From an uncultured Ruminococcus sp. (GTDB lineage Bacteria > Bacillota > Clostridia > Oscillospirales > Ruminococcaceae): a DNA stretch of 64,000 bases. Shown in pieces: positions 42,429 through 51,604 of the stretch (position 1 is the first letter of the stretch; each line of letters starts with the position of its first letter). Location of the stretch: contig CAKSMF010000001.1 of assembly GCA_934474025.1 (NCBI GenBank), positions 558,001 through 622,000 of the forward strand. The letters run 5' to 3'. A program made the translations under genes and the position numbers. The notes below the pieces were generated by a model. It ran no database searches, was not told where the DNA came from, and saw nothing but the letters and a program-made list of their open reading frames with translations.

Positions 42429-43031
42429 ATGAAAAAAAATATAATTCTTATTGGCGGACTGATTCTTTCAGTTATAATTTCAAATATCGGTTCATTTTTC
42501 AGTGACGGTATGGCTCTTGATGAATTGCGTGGAAGTGTTTTAAGATTACATATTCTTGCGGAATCCGACAGCGATTATGACCAGAATCTTAAAATAAAAG
42601 TTCGTGATGCACTTCTTGAAAGCGGTATTCTTGACGGTTCTGAAAATCTTGAGCAAGCTGAAAATACCGCCCGTGAACAATTGACAGAAATAGTCAGAAT
42701 TTCAGAGGATACATTGCGTGAAAACGGCTGTTATTTGCCGGTAAGTGCAGAAGTTACTGAAATGAAATTTGATGAGAGAATTTACGGAGATATAACCATG
42801 CCTGCCGGAAATTATGAGGCTTTACGCATAAAAATCGGGAGTGCGTCTGGTCATAACTGGTGGTGTGTAATGTATCCTCCATTGTGTGTGCCGGTTGCTT
42901 GTGAAGTTGAAGATAATCCGGAAACTGCAAGTGTATTTTTTGATGAAAAAGAACTTGATATTGTTCACAATCCTCAGAAATATAAAGTTCGTTTTGCTAT
43001 ATGGGATAAACTTAAAAGCATTTTTGATTGA
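42429..43031 (+). CDS. spoIIR: Stage II sporulation protein R
   Basis: Signal protein made in the forespore and exported to activate the SpoIIGA protease, which processes pro-sigma-E in the mother cell. 200 residues with an N-terminal signal/anchor helix, then VLRLHILAESDSDYDQNLKIKVRD (family-defining block near 37-60) and GHNWWCVMYPPLCV (about 144-157). ATG 42429 follows GAGGTG; a GTG three codons upstream is inferior. Evidence that the organism sporulates, which bears on the cotJC element. Confidence 0.93.
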   Translation: MKKNIILIGGLILSVIISNIGSFFSDGMALDELRGSVLRLHILAESDSDYDQNLKIKVRDALLESGILDGSENLEQAENTAREQLTEIVRISEDTLRENGCYLPVSAEVTEMKFDERIYGDITMPAGNYEALRIKIGSASGHNWWCVMYPPLCVPVACEVEDNPETASVFFDEKELDIVHNPQKYKVRFAIWDKLKSIFD

Positions 43032-43066
43032 TTTTTTGTGCATAATCATGTTTTTTTGATATCTGC

Positions 43067-43095
43067 TTGACAAACAGCAACAAAAATGATATACT
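43067..43095 (+). promoter_or_regulatory. Promoter of infC-rpmI-rplT
   Basis: TTGACA (43067-43072) and TATACT (43090-43095), spacing 17. Confidence 0.8.
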
Positions 43096-43101
43096 TAATC
43101 A

Positions 43102-43255
43102 GTAAACAAAGCGGAACGTTCAGGTTCTCACCGTCCGGTCTTACTAAAACGGTTAATAATTACAGTTGCATATTGGTTGTATGCTGTTTTTTGTGGTGAG
43201 TACGGATATTTCTGCACTCATTTTTTTGTTTCATATTATAGTTGGAGGTGCTTGA
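43102..43255 (+). ncRNA. Ribosomal protein L20 leader-type 5' UTR
   Basis: About 150 nt between promoter and infC with a CACCGTCCGGTCTTAC-like segment and several short complementary arms. It lies where Firmicutes carry the L20 leader, bound by L20 to repress the infC-rpmI-rplT operon. The GGTGAGTAC...GCACTC arms near 43195-43220 form an extended helix before the SD. Assignment is by position and partial pattern. Confidence 0.6.
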
Positions 43256-43257
43256 CA

Positions 43258-43776
43258 ATTAGTAAGCAGGAACTGCAAATCAATGAAGAAATCAGAGATA
43301 AGGAAGTTCTCGTAATTGGTGCTGATGGTACTAAACTTGGCGTTATGTCGTCAAAAGAAGCTATGAATACAGCATTTGAACAGGAACTTGACCTTGTTAA
43401 AATTGCTCCGCAGGCTACACCGCCTGTATGTCGTATTATGAATTATGGCAAATACTGTTTTGAACAAACAAAACGTGAAAAAGAAGCCAAAAAAAATCAG
43501 AAAGTCGTTGCGGTTAAGGAAATTAGAATGTTTTCTACTATTGATACCCATGACTTTGAAACTAAGGTGAATCAGGCTGTTAAGTTCTTACAGGGCGGAG
43601 ATAAACTCAAGGTTTCTGTACGTTTTCGCAAAAGAGCTATTGCTCACCCACAGCTCGGTGAAGAACTGCTCGACCGTTTCAAAGAAGCAGTTTCAGCAGT
43701 CGGCATCGTTGAAAAGCCAGCTAAAATGGAGGGACGCAGTCTTGTGATGTTTGTTTCTCCAAAATCATCAAAGTAA
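43258..43776 (+). CDS. infC: Translation initiation factor IF-3 (AUU start)
   Basis: Binds the 30S subunit, checks start-codon pairing and prevents 70S association. 172 residues with N domain (LQINEEIRDKEVLVIGADG) and C domain (MFSTIDTHDFETKVNQAVKFL; RFRKRAIAHPQLG). The start is the ATT at 43258, with GGAGG 9 nt upstream: the preceding TTG is only 3 nt from the SD and the next methionine is deep in the N domain. AUU starts on infC are known in E. coli and Bacillus, where IF-3 represses its own non-AUG start. An ATG at 43177 would add 27 unrelated residues. Confidence 0.93.
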   Translation: MSKQELQINEEIRDKEVLVIGADGTKLGVMSSKEAMNTAFEQELDLVKIAPQATPPVCRIMNYGKYCFEQTKREKEAKKNQKVVAVKEIRMFSTIDTHDFETKVNQAVKFLQGGDKLKVSVRFRKRAIAHPQLGEELLDRFKEAVSAVGIVEKPAKMEGRSLVMFVSPKSSK

Positions 43777-43812
43777 GAACTAACCTGTTCTTAATTAAGG
43801 AGGATTATTAAA

Positions 43813-44016
43813 ATGGCAAAGGTTAAGGTTAAAACTCATTCAGGCGCTAAAAAGCGTTTTAAGGTTACAGGAAGCGGTAAGGTTAAGTATCAGCACACTA
43901 ACAAGAGACACAGACTTACTCAGAAAGACACTAAGCGTAAGAGAATCGCTCGTAATGCAGGAGTTGCAGATTGCACTAATGCTCCTACAATCAAAAAGCT
44001 CGTTCCTTATCTTTGA
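43813..44016 (+). CDS. rpmI: 50S ribosomal protein L35
   Basis: 67-residue basic ribosomal protein: KVKTHSGAKKRFKVTGSGKV, then NKRHRLTQKDTKRKR. Usual length. SD TAAGGAGGA. Second gene of the infC operon. Confidence 0.97.
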   Translation: MAKVKVKTHSGAKKRFKVTGSGKVKYQHTNKRHRLTQKDTKRKRIARNAGVADCTNAPTIKKLVPYL

Positions 44017-44074
44017 TTAATCGGAACAAATCACTACGCTTTTTTACTAAATATTTTACTGGAGGTACAAGACT

Positions 44075-44428
44075 ATGGCACGTGTTAAAGGTGCAATGAT
44101 GACTCGTAAGAGAAGAAATAAAACTTTAAAGCTTGCTAAGGGCTATTTTGGTGCAAAGAGCAAACATTTCAAGATGGCTAAACAGGCTGTTATGAAGTCT
44201 GGTAATTATGCTTACATTGGAAGAAAACAGAAGAAGAGACAGTTCAGACAGCTCTGGATTACAAGAATTTCCGCTGCTGCTAAGCTCAATGGCATGAACT
44301 ATTCTACTTTTATGAACGGCTGTAAAAAGGCTGGCATTTCTCTTAACAGAAAAATGCTTTCCGAAATTGCTATAAATGACGCAGCAGGTTTCACTGCTAT
44401 TGCCGAAAAAGCAAAGGCTGCTCTTTAA
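44075..44428 (+). CDS. rplT: 50S ribosomal protein L20
   Basis: 117-residue ribosomal protein needed early in 50S assembly, and in Firmicutes the translational/transcriptional repressor of this operon through its leader. RRNKTLKLAKGYFGAKSKHF and the C-terminal globular half (ISAAAKLNGMNYSTFMNG) are typical. SD TGGAGGT. Followed by a terminator. Confidence 0.97.
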   Translation: MARVKGAMMTRKRRNKTLKLAKGYFGAKSKHFKMAKQAVMKSGNYAYIGRKQKKRQFRQLWITRISAAAKLNGMNYSTFMNGCKKAGISLNRKMLSEIAINDAAGFTAIAEKAKAAL

Positions 44429-44440
44429 TTCCGCTTATGA

Positions 44441-44474
44441 AACACGCTTCTTTTATCAGGAGCGTGTTTTTAAA
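44441..44474 (+). terminator. Terminator after rplT
   Basis: Stem AACACGCT (44441-44448) / AGCGTGTT (44461-44468) followed by TTTTTAA. Confidence 0.85.
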
Positions 44475-44502
44475 TAATATGAAATAGGAGTTGTTTGGAC
44501 TT

Positions 44503-45282
44503 TTGGAAAATATCATAACATCTAAAGATAACCCCATTATAAAGCTGTATCAGAAACTTTCTTCTTCCAAAAAGGAAAGAATTCAGTACGGCTTATTTGT
44601 GTTAGAAGGTCTGCGTATAACTGAAGATGCTTTGCGCGAAAGCCATGTATCTAACCTTATTTTTACTGAAAACGCTTATAAAAAATATTCTTCACAGTTG
44701 TTTCAGGCTGATTTGAAAGATACAAAAACTATTGTTATTTCAAATGAACTTGGAAAAAAAATCTCATCAACTGATACTACTCAGGGAGTTTTTGCAATAT
44801 GTAACATACCTGTTCAGAAAATCCCAGTTTTCAGCGATAATTGTAAATATATAGTGCTTTATGGTTTGCAGGACTGCGGAAATGTAGGAATGATTATCCG
44901 TACGGCTGATGCTTTAGGGATTGACGGAATTATTTTATCTGGTTCGTGTGACCTTTATAGCCCTAAAGTTATCCGTTCAACTATGGGGTCAGTTTTCCGC
45001 ACAAATATTTTCATTGAAAACGATACAGAAAAACTGTTTTCTTTGTTGAAAAATAATAATGTTACTACTTCCGCCGGAGTGATTGACGGTGAAACTTTTG
45101 TTACAGAATGCGATTTCTTAGGAAAGCACGCCATATTTATAGGCAATGAGGGTAATGGTTTACCTCGTGAAGTTTCGCAAAGATGCGACAGAAGAATTAC
45201 TATTCCCATGAAAGGAAGTATAAATTCCCTTAACGCCGGAATGGCATCTGGTATTCTTATGTGGGAAATGAAAAAATATTAA
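44503..45282 (+). CDS. TrmH/SpoU family RNA 2'-O-methyltransferase
   Basis: SPOUT methyltransferase acting on rRNA or tRNA ribose, 259 residues. N-terminal substrate-binding domain ENIITSKDNPIIKLYQKLSSSKK, then the knotted domain with motif 1 LQDCGNVGMIIRTADALG (about 121-138), motif 2 IFIGNEGNGLPRE and motif 3 IPMKGSINSLNAGMASGI. TTG 44503 is preferred: homologues begin right at this point, and the in-frame TTG at 44491 touches the SD. Often found downstream of rplT in Clostridia. Target nucleotide not determinable. Confidence 0.88.
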   Translation: MENIITSKDNPIIKLYQKLSSSKKERIQYGLFVLEGLRITEDALRESHVSNLIFTENAYKKYSSQLFQADLKDTKTIVISNELGKKISSTDTTQGVFAICNIPVQKIPVFSDNCKYIVLYGLQDCGNVGMIIRTADALGIDGIILSGSCDLYSPKVIRSTMGSVFRTNIFIENDTEKLFSLLKNNNVTTSAGVIDGETFVTECDFLGKHAIFIGNEGNGLPREVSQRCDRRITIPMKGSINSLNAGMASGILMWEMKKY

Positions 45283-45310
45283 TGCATATTTTTTATGGGG
45301 GAGGAAATAT

Positions 45311-46453
45311 GTGAAAAATATCAATTATATTATATGGCTTTCTATGGTGTTTGGAAATTCCACAGAAACAGTATGGAAAATTCTTAAATCATATAATTCA
45401 GCAGATAAGGCATATTATGAAATAGTTTCCGGAATATGTCCGATAAAATTCACTTATAATCAGAATAAAAATATAAAAAATATTTCACTTGATAATGCAA
45501 ATGATATTATTATTTATTGTGATAAAAATAAAATAAAAATAACCTGTTATTTATTAAGTGATTATCCGAAACAATTCATAAATTTAAGGTATCCGCCGGT
45601 TGTTCTCTATTATAGGGGTGATATTTCTTGTGTTAATGGCAAAAATATAACCTGTGTCGGAACAAGACAGCCAAGCAGATATACTACTGAAATTATTTCA
45701 GCAATATGTACACAGCTTGTTGAAAATAATTTTGTAATAGTTAGTGGATTTGCAAGAGGAGCGGATATAACTTCACATCTTGTTGCGGTTAAGATGAACC
45801 GTCCTACTATTTGTGTTCTGGGGTGTGGAATAGATATAGATTATCCGTCCGGTCATGCAACTTACAAAGAAAAAATAATTGAAAGCGGAGGGGTACTTAT
45901 TACGGAATATTCACCTCTTGAAAGATTTGGACGTGGAAATTTTCATAAAAGAAACATACTTCTTGCGTCACTGAGCAGGGCAACAATAGTTTTTGAAGCT
46001 AAAAAAACAAGTGGTTCTTTAATTACAGCAAATGAAGCATATAATATGGGAAAAAAAGTATTATGTATTCCTCCGGCTGACATATTTGACGAACGTTATA
46101 CCGGAAATATAAATATTCTTCGTAATTTTGCGATACCGCTTTATGGCATGGAAGATGTTTTTAAAGTGTATAATGAGAACAATAAAATAAATAATACATA
46201 TATTAAAAATATACCAAAAGCGGTTTCAGAAATTATACAGCCGGAAAAACCTTTAAACAAAGCTGTTCCGGAGCATTCATTTACTCCTGTACAGCAGAAA
46301 ATACTTGACCTTCTTAATAATTGTACATTGCATATGGACGTTATTATAAATAAAATTGATATAGACGTTGCTCAGTTGTGTTTAGAAATTATGGAACTTC
46401 AGCAAATGGGAGTTATAGAAGAAGTAGCCGGAAACCGTTTCAGAAAATGTTGA
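45311..46453 (+). CDS. dprA: DNA-processing protein DprA
   Basis: Protects incoming single-stranded DNA and loads RecA during transformation. 380 residues with a SAM-like N-terminus, then the extended Rossmann fold: CVGTRQPSRY (about 115-124), VSGFARGADI (about 147-156), VLGCGIDIDYP, TEYSPLERFGRGNFHKRN and EAKKTSGSLITANEA. A C-terminal winged-helix domain (about 320-380) closes it. Start GTG 45311 has GGGAGGAAAT. Followed by topA 29 bp later, the usual Firmicute order. Confidence 0.92.
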   Translation: MKNINYIIWLSMVFGNSTETVWKILKSYNSADKAYYEIVSGICPIKFTYNQNKNIKNISLDNANDIIIYCDKNKIKITCYLLSDYPKQFINLRYPPVVLYYRGDISCVNGKNITCVGTRQPSRYTTEIISAICTQLVENNFVIVSGFARGADITSHLVAVKMNRPTICVLGCGIDIDYPSGHATYKEKIIESGGVLITEYSPLERFGRGNFHKRNILLASLSRATIVFEAKKTSGSLITANEAYNMGKKVLCIPPADIFDERYTGNINILRNFAIPLYGMEDVFKVYNENNKINNTYIKNIPKAVSEIIQPEKPLNKAVPEHSFTPVQQKILDLLNNCTLHMDVIINKIDIDVAQLCLEIMELQQMGVIEEVAGNRFRKC

Positions 46454-46482
46454 TTTAAAAATTAGAAAGGGGAAACATTGAA

Positions 46483-48603
46483 ATGCCGGATTTAGTTATA
46501 GTTGAATCGCCAGCAAAGGCAAAAACAATAAAAAAATATTTGGGTTCAGGATATGAAGTAATTGCATCAATGGGGCATGTCCGTGACCTTCCGAAATCAA
46601 AAATGGGTGTTGATAAGGAAAACAATTTTGAACCGCAGTATGTTGACATGAAAGGTAAGGAGGACGTTATAAAAGAACTTCGCAAATATGCTAAAAAATG
46701 CGATAAAGTTTATCTTGCAACTGACCCTGACCGTGAGGGTGAAGCGATTTCATGGCATATTGCACATATGTTAAATCTTGATATGAATGATAACAATCGT
46801 GTTGCTTTTACTGAAATCACAAAAACAGGTGTTCAGAATGGTATGAATAATCCTCATAAAATCGACAATGACCTTGTAAATGCTCAGCAGGCAAGAAGAA
46901 TACTTGATAGACTTGTTGGTTATGAACTTAGTCCGTTTCTTTGGAAAAAAGTTAAAAGAGGACTTTCTGCCGGACGTGTTCAATCTGTAACTGTCAGTCT
47001 TATAGTTGACAGAGAAGAAGCTATTAGAAAATTCAAGCCAATGGAATATTGGTCAATTGATGCAGTTTTCAAAGCACCGCAATCCGATAAGACTTTTGAA
47101 GCTTCTCTTGTATCAGTTGATGGCATGAAAATTGAAGTTCCTGACCAGTCGGGCAAAAAAAGTCAGAATAAAATGCATATTTCTTCAAAGGCTGATGCAG
47201 ACGCTATTTTAAAAAGACTTGAAAATGCTGAATACAAAGTTAAATCGGTAAAAAAACGTGTCACTAAAAAACAGCCTGCTCCACCGTTTATAACTTCGAC
47301 TATGCAACAGGAAGCTTCAAAAAAGCTTAATTTCAGTTCAAAGCGTACCATGAAAACCGCTCAGGAACTCTATGAGGGTGTTGACATTGAGGGAATAGGT
47401 GCAGTAGGTCTTATAACTTACATGAGAACTGATAGTTTAAGAATTTCAGCCGAGGCTAAAACAGCAGCATCACAGTATATCGATACAGTTTATGGAAGTA
47501 ATTATCTTCCCGACAAGCCAAGAGAATACAAGTCAGGTAAAAACGCTCAGGACGCTCATGAAGCTATACGCCCGTCCACTCCTGAACTCACTCCGGCACG
47601 TGTGAAAAACAGTCTTACAAGTGACCAGTACAAGCTTTATAAACTTATATGGGAACGCTTTATAGCAAGTCAAATGGCTAATGCTCTGCTTGATACAACT
47701 TCTGTAGAAACTGAAGCAGATAATTGTATATTCAGGTCATCTGGATATTCAGTTAAATTTGACGGTTTTATGATTCTTTATACTGAAAGTGATTCTGATG
47801 AAAGCGGTAAAAAAGAACTTCCGGTTATAAACAATGATGATATTCTGAATGTTGTTTCAATCGGCGGAAATCAACATTTTACGCAACCTCCTCCGAGATA
47901 TACAGAAGCATCACTTATAAAAATGCTTGAAGAAAACGGTATAGGTCGTCCAAGTACCTATGCTCCCACAATAACTACAATCATAACACGCCAGTATGTT
48001 GAACGTGACGGAAAATCCCTTAAACCTACGGCTTTAGGAGAAGTTACTACTCAACTCATGAAAGAGCATTTCAGTAAAATTGTTGATGCAAAGTTTACCG
48101 CTGAAATGGAAAGCAATCTTGATGAAATTGAACATGGTAATAAAGATTGGGTTACTACCTTGCATGAATTTTACGACGACTTTTCCGAAACTCTTCACAA
48201 AGCAGAATCAGCTATGGAGGGAAAGCGTGTTAAAATTCCCGATGAAGAAACGGATATTGTCTGTGAACGTTGTGGACGTAAAATGGTTATAAAATTCGGA
48301 AAATACGGAAAATTTCTTGCCTGTCCGGGTTTTCCTGAGTGCGAAAACACTAAACAGCTTGTTACAGAAGCCGATGGTAATTGTCCTCGCTGTGGCGGAA
48401 AAATGTTATTGAAAAAGTCTAAAAAGGGAAGGAGTTTTTATGGCTGTGAAAAATTCCCTGATTGTAACTTTATGACATGGAATGTTCCGTCAAAAGAGAT
48501 ATGTCCCGGCTGTGGAAAAACATTGTTTATAAAAGGCGGAAAAAAAGGCAAACTCGTTTGTGAAAATACTGACTGCGGTTATGAAAGAGAGTTGAAGAAA
48601 TGA
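46483..48603 (+). CDS. topA: DNA topoisomerase I
   Basis: Type IA enzyme relaxing negative supercoils, 706 residues. Toprim domain begins VIVESPAKAKT with ATDPDREGEAISWH (about 87-100); the active-site tyrosine lies in LITYMRTDS (about 312). Three C-terminal zinc ribbons follow, with paired cysteines at about 590-617 (CERCGRK), 631-658 (CPRCGGK) and 673-697 (CPGCGKT). SD AAAGGGGAA. Overlaps trmFO by 4 bp. Confidence 0.97.
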   Translation: MPDLVIVESPAKAKTIKKYLGSGYEVIASMGHVRDLPKSKMGVDKENNFEPQYVDMKGKEDVIKELRKYAKKCDKVYLATDPDREGEAISWHIAHMLNLDMNDNNRVAFTEITKTGVQNGMNNPHKIDNDLVNAQQARRILDRLVGYELSPFLWKKVKRGLSAGRVQSVTVSLIVDREEAIRKFKPMEYWSIDAVFKAPQSDKTFEASLVSVDGMKIEVPDQSGKKSQNKMHISSKADADAILKRLENAEYKVKSVKKRVTKKQPAPPFITSTMQQEASKKLNFSSKRTMKTAQELYEGVDIEGIGAVGLITYMRTDSLRISAEAKTAASQYIDTVYGSNYLPDKPREYKSGKNAQDAHEAIRPSTPELTPARVKNSLTSDQYKLYKLIWERFIASQMANALLDTTSVETEADNCIFRSSGYSVKFDGFMILYTESDSDESGKKELPVINNDDILNVVSIGGNQHFTQPPPRYTEASLIKMLEENGIGRPSTYAPTITTIITRQYVERDGKSLKPTALGEVTTQLMKEHFSKIVDAKFTAEMESNLDEIEHGNKDWVTTLHEFYDDFSETLHKAESAMEGKRVKIPDEETDIVCERCGRKMVIKFGKYGKFLACPGFPECENTKQLVTEADGNCPRCGGKMLLKKSKKGRSFYGCEKFPDCNFMTWNVPSKEICPGCGKTLFIKGGKKGKLVCENTDCGYERELKK

Positions 48604-49922
48604 CAGTAAATGTAATTGGAGCAGGTCTCGCAGGTTGTGAGGCATCATGGATAATTGCACAAAATGGAATAAATGTCCGACTTTATGAAATGAAACCTGA
48701 AAAATATTCTCCGGCACATAAATATAGCGGTTTTGCCGAATTGGTGTGTTCAAATTCCCTTAAAGCGTCACGCCTTGAATCTGCCGGAGGTCTTCTCAAG
48801 CATGAAATGGAAATGTTAGGTTCATTGACAGTGCCGTGTGCAAAGGAAAATTCCGTTGAAGCCGGCGGAGCATTAGCGGTGGACAGAGAAAAATTTTCCG
48901 ACAGCATAACTCAAAAAATTAAAAATCACCCTTTTATCGAAGTTATCGGCGGTGAAGTTACTGAAATTCCAGAAGAAATTACGATAATTTCTACAGGACC
49001 TTTGACCGCCGGTAAAATGGCAGAAAATATAAAATCCCTATGCGGTGACGGACTGAGTTTTTATGACGCTGCTGCCCCCATTGTTACAGCTGAAAGTCTC
49101 GATATGAATAAAGTTTTTTATGCATCACGTTACGACAGGGGAGAGGCAGATTATATAAACTGTCCGATGAACAAGGAAGAATACCTTGCATTTTATGAAT
49201 CCCTTATTTCAGCGGAAAAAGTTCAGTTAAAGGACTTTGAAACTCACCCTTTCAGCGTTTATGAGGGGTGTATGCCTATTGAGGTTTTAGCATCAAGAGG
49301 AATTGATACAATGCGTTTCGGACCTCTGAAACCTGTAGGAATTACCGACAAAAGAACAGGTAAACGTCCTTATGCGGTAGTGCAATTACGCCGTGAAAAT
49401 CGTGATGGTACTTTGTTTAATCTGGTAGGATTTCAGACTAACCTTAAATTCGGCGAACAAAAAAGAGTTTTTTCAATGATAACTGGTCTTGAAAATGCTG
49501 AATTTATGCGTTATGGTGTTATGCACAGGAATACTTTTATAAATAGTCCTGAACTCCTTAATTCTGATTTTTCAATGAGAAAAAATCCCGATATATACTT
49601 TGCGGGACAGATAACAGGTGTTGAAGGCTATATGGAATCGGCTGTCAGCGGTCTTATTGCAGGAATTTCAGTGGCAAGACGTATAAAAAATCTTGAACCT
49701 CTTAAACTTCCGCTTGATACAATGACAGGTGCTTTGTGTGCTTATGTAAGTGACCCGTATAATTCAGGGAAATTTCAGCCTATGGGTGCAAATATGGGAA
49801 TACTTCCAGATATAGGCGTTAGAATAAAGGACAAAAAACAAAAGTACGGCGTTTATGCAGAACGTGCAATTAATTCGCTTAAATGTGAATTGGAAAGGAT
49901 TAACTATGAAAATAATAGTTGA
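48600..49922 (+). CDS. trmFO: tRNA (uracil-54) methyltransferase TrmFO
   Basis: FAD/folate-dependent enzyme forming ribothymidine 54 in tRNA using methylenetetrahydrofolate. 440 residues with N-terminal FAD motif GAGLAGCEA (about 6-14), then RLYEMKPEK, ELVCSNSLKA and FAGQITGVEGYMESAVSGL near 330. Standard length and position downstream of topA (ATGA overlap). Confidence 0.96.
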   Translation: MTVNVIGAGLAGCEASWIIAQNGINVRLYEMKPEKYSPAHKYSGFAELVCSNSLKASRLESAGGLLKHEMEMLGSLTVPCAKENSVEAGGALAVDREKFSDSITQKIKNHPFIEVIGGEVTEIPEEITIISTGPLTAGKMAENIKSLCGDGLSFYDAAAPIVTAESLDMNKVFYASRYDRGEADYINCPMNKEEYLAFYESLISAEKVQLKDFETHPFSVYEGCMPIEVLASRGIDTMRFGPLKPVGITDKRTGKRPYAVVQLRRENRDGTLFNLVGFQTNLKFGEQKRVFSMITGLENAEFMRYGVMHRNTFINSPELLNSDFSMRKNPDIYFAGQITGVEGYMESAVSGLIAGISVARRIKNLEPLKLPLDTMTGALCAYVSDPYNSGKFQPMGANMGILPDIGVRIKDKKQKYGVYAERAINSLKCELERINYENNS

Positions 49923-50928
49923 CGCATTTGGCGGAGATAATGCACCGCTTGAAGTTCTTAAAGGGTGTGAGAGAGCTGTTAATGAACTCAATGTGGGTAT
50001 TATACTTACAGGAAATGAAAAAAAAATTCGTTCATGTGCGAGAAAAAATCAAATAAGTCTTGACGGAATTGAAATAGTACATACTGCGGAAGTTTTCGAC
50101 ATTCACGAAGAACCAAAGGAAATTATAAAATCCGGTAAAAATACTTCTATGGCTTTGGGACTTCAGTTACTTGCTGACGGAAAAGGTGATGCATTTGTTT
50201 CAGCAGGAAGTACAGGAGCTTTAGTCATGGGAGCAACCTTTATAGTTAAGCGTATAAAGGGTATAAAACGTATAGCACCAGCACCGGTTTTGCCGGCAGA
50301 TAAGGGAAGTTTTGTACTTCTTGACGCTGGAGCAAATACAGAATGCCGTCCGGATATGTTTGTACAGTTTGCAGTTATGGGAAGTGCTTACATGGAAAAA
50401 GTAATGGGTATAAAAAAACCTAAAGTAGCACTTCTTAACATAGGAGCAGAGGAAACAAAGGGTCGTGAACTTGAAATAGAAGCATATAAATTGCTTGAAA
50501 AATCAGGTCTTAATTTTGCAGGAAACATTGAAGCACGTGATATGCCTAAAGGTGAAGTACAGGTTGTTGTTACTGACGGATTTACAGGAAATATCGCTCT
50601 TAAACTTTATGAGGGCATGGGTTCATTTTTCAGTAAAAAAGTAAAATGGATTTTCTCAGGCACAGGAAAAATCGGAGCAATGTTTTCACTCGGGAAAATC
50701 AAAGCTTTCCGTAAGCAAATGGATTATAAAGAAGTTGGCGGTTCTGCACTTCTTGGCGTTAAAAAGCCTGTAATAAAGGCTCACGGAAGTTCAGACGGCA
50801 CGGCGTTTTTCAATGCAGTACGACAGGCTCAGAAATGTGTAAAAACAGATGTTTCCGGAGTAATAGAAAAATATGCTTTGCAGGTAGCAAAAGTTTCAAA
50901 GGAGCATGAAAATAATGGACAGGATTGA
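49906..50928 (+). CDS. plsX: Phosphate acyltransferase PlsX
   Basis: Converts acyl-ACP and phosphate to acyl-phosphate, feeding PlsY in phospholipid synthesis. 340 residues starting MKIIVDAFGGDNAP; further blocks are SAGSTGALVMGAT, DAGANTECRP and VVTDGFTGNIALKLYEG. ATG 49906 with GGAAAGGA upstream; overlaps trmFO by 17 bp. Usually followed by acpP or fab genes, here directly by rnc. Confidence 0.95.
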   Translation: MKIIVDAFGGDNAPLEVLKGCERAVNELNVGIILTGNEKKIRSCARKNQISLDGIEIVHTAEVFDIHEEPKEIIKSGKNTSMALGLQLLADGKGDAFVSAGSTGALVMGATFIVKRIKGIKRIAPAPVLPADKGSFVLLDAGANTECRPDMFVQFAVMGSAYMEKVMGIKKPKVALLNIGAEETKGRELEIEAYKLLEKSGLNFAGNIEARDMPKGEVQVVVTDGFTGNIALKLYEGMGSFFSKKVKWIFSGTGKIGAMFSLGKIKAFRKQMDYKEVGGSALLGVKKPVIKAHGSSDGTAFFNAVRQAQKCVKTDVSGVIEKYALQVAKVSKEHENNGQD

Positions 50929-51604
50929 AAAATTTGAAAAAATTATAGGTTATACATTCAAAAATAAAAAACTTATCTATCAGGCGTTGACGCATTCTTC
51001 ATATGCAAATGAAAGAAAAAATCCGGCAAGCTGTAACGAACGTCTGGAATTTCTTGGAGATAGTGTATTATCAATAGTTGTTTCAGATTATCTTTATAAG
51101 AATCTTAACGTTGCAGAGGGTGAACTTACTAAATTACGTGCATCACTTGTATGTGAAAAGTCATTGCACGTTTTTGCAAAACAGATAAACTTAGGTGAAT
51201 TTTTGTTTTTAGGTAAGGGAGAAGAAAATACAGGCGGTCGTGAACGTCCATCAATACTTGCCGATGCTTTCGAGGCTGTAATAGCTGCTATTTACCTTGA
51301 CGGCGGTATTGAACCAGCAAGCAAACATATTCTGCATTTTATACCGAAGGACGTTCAGCACCCTGAAAAACCAGCATTCAGTGACTTTAAAACGGTTTTA
51401 CAGGAAGTTATACAGAAAAATCCGGAAGAAAAAATTGAATATGCATTGATTGGCGAGGAAGGTCCAGACCATAACAAACGTTTTGTTGTGGAAGTAAGAC
51501 TTAATTCACAGGTAATAGGAAAAGGCAAGGGAAGAAGCAAAAAAGAAGCTGAACAACTCGCTGCAAAAGAAGCTTTGGAGCTTATGGGTTATGAAGCACA
51601 GTAA
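50915..51604 (+). CDS. rnc: Ribonuclease III
   Basis: Double-strand-specific endoribonuclease for rRNA and mRNA processing, 229 residues. Catalytic signature CNERLEFLGDSVLS (about 40-53), second acidic cluster LADAFEAVIAAIYLDGG, and a C-terminal dsRNA-binding domain (about 155-226). ATG 50915 preferred over 50906, which is one base from the SD AAAGGAG. Overlaps plsX by 14 bp. Confidence 0.96.
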   Translation: MDRIEKFEKIIGYTFKNKKLIYQALTHSSYANERKNPASCNERLEFLGDSVLSIVVSDYLYKNLNVAEGELTKLRASLVCEKSLHVFAKQINLGEFLFLGKGEENTGGRERPSILADAFEAVIAAIYLDGGIEPASKHILHFIPKDVQHPEKPAFSDFKTVLQEVIQKNPEEKIEYALIGEEGPDHNKRFVVEVRLNSQVIGKGKGRSKKEAEQLAAKEALELMGYEAQ

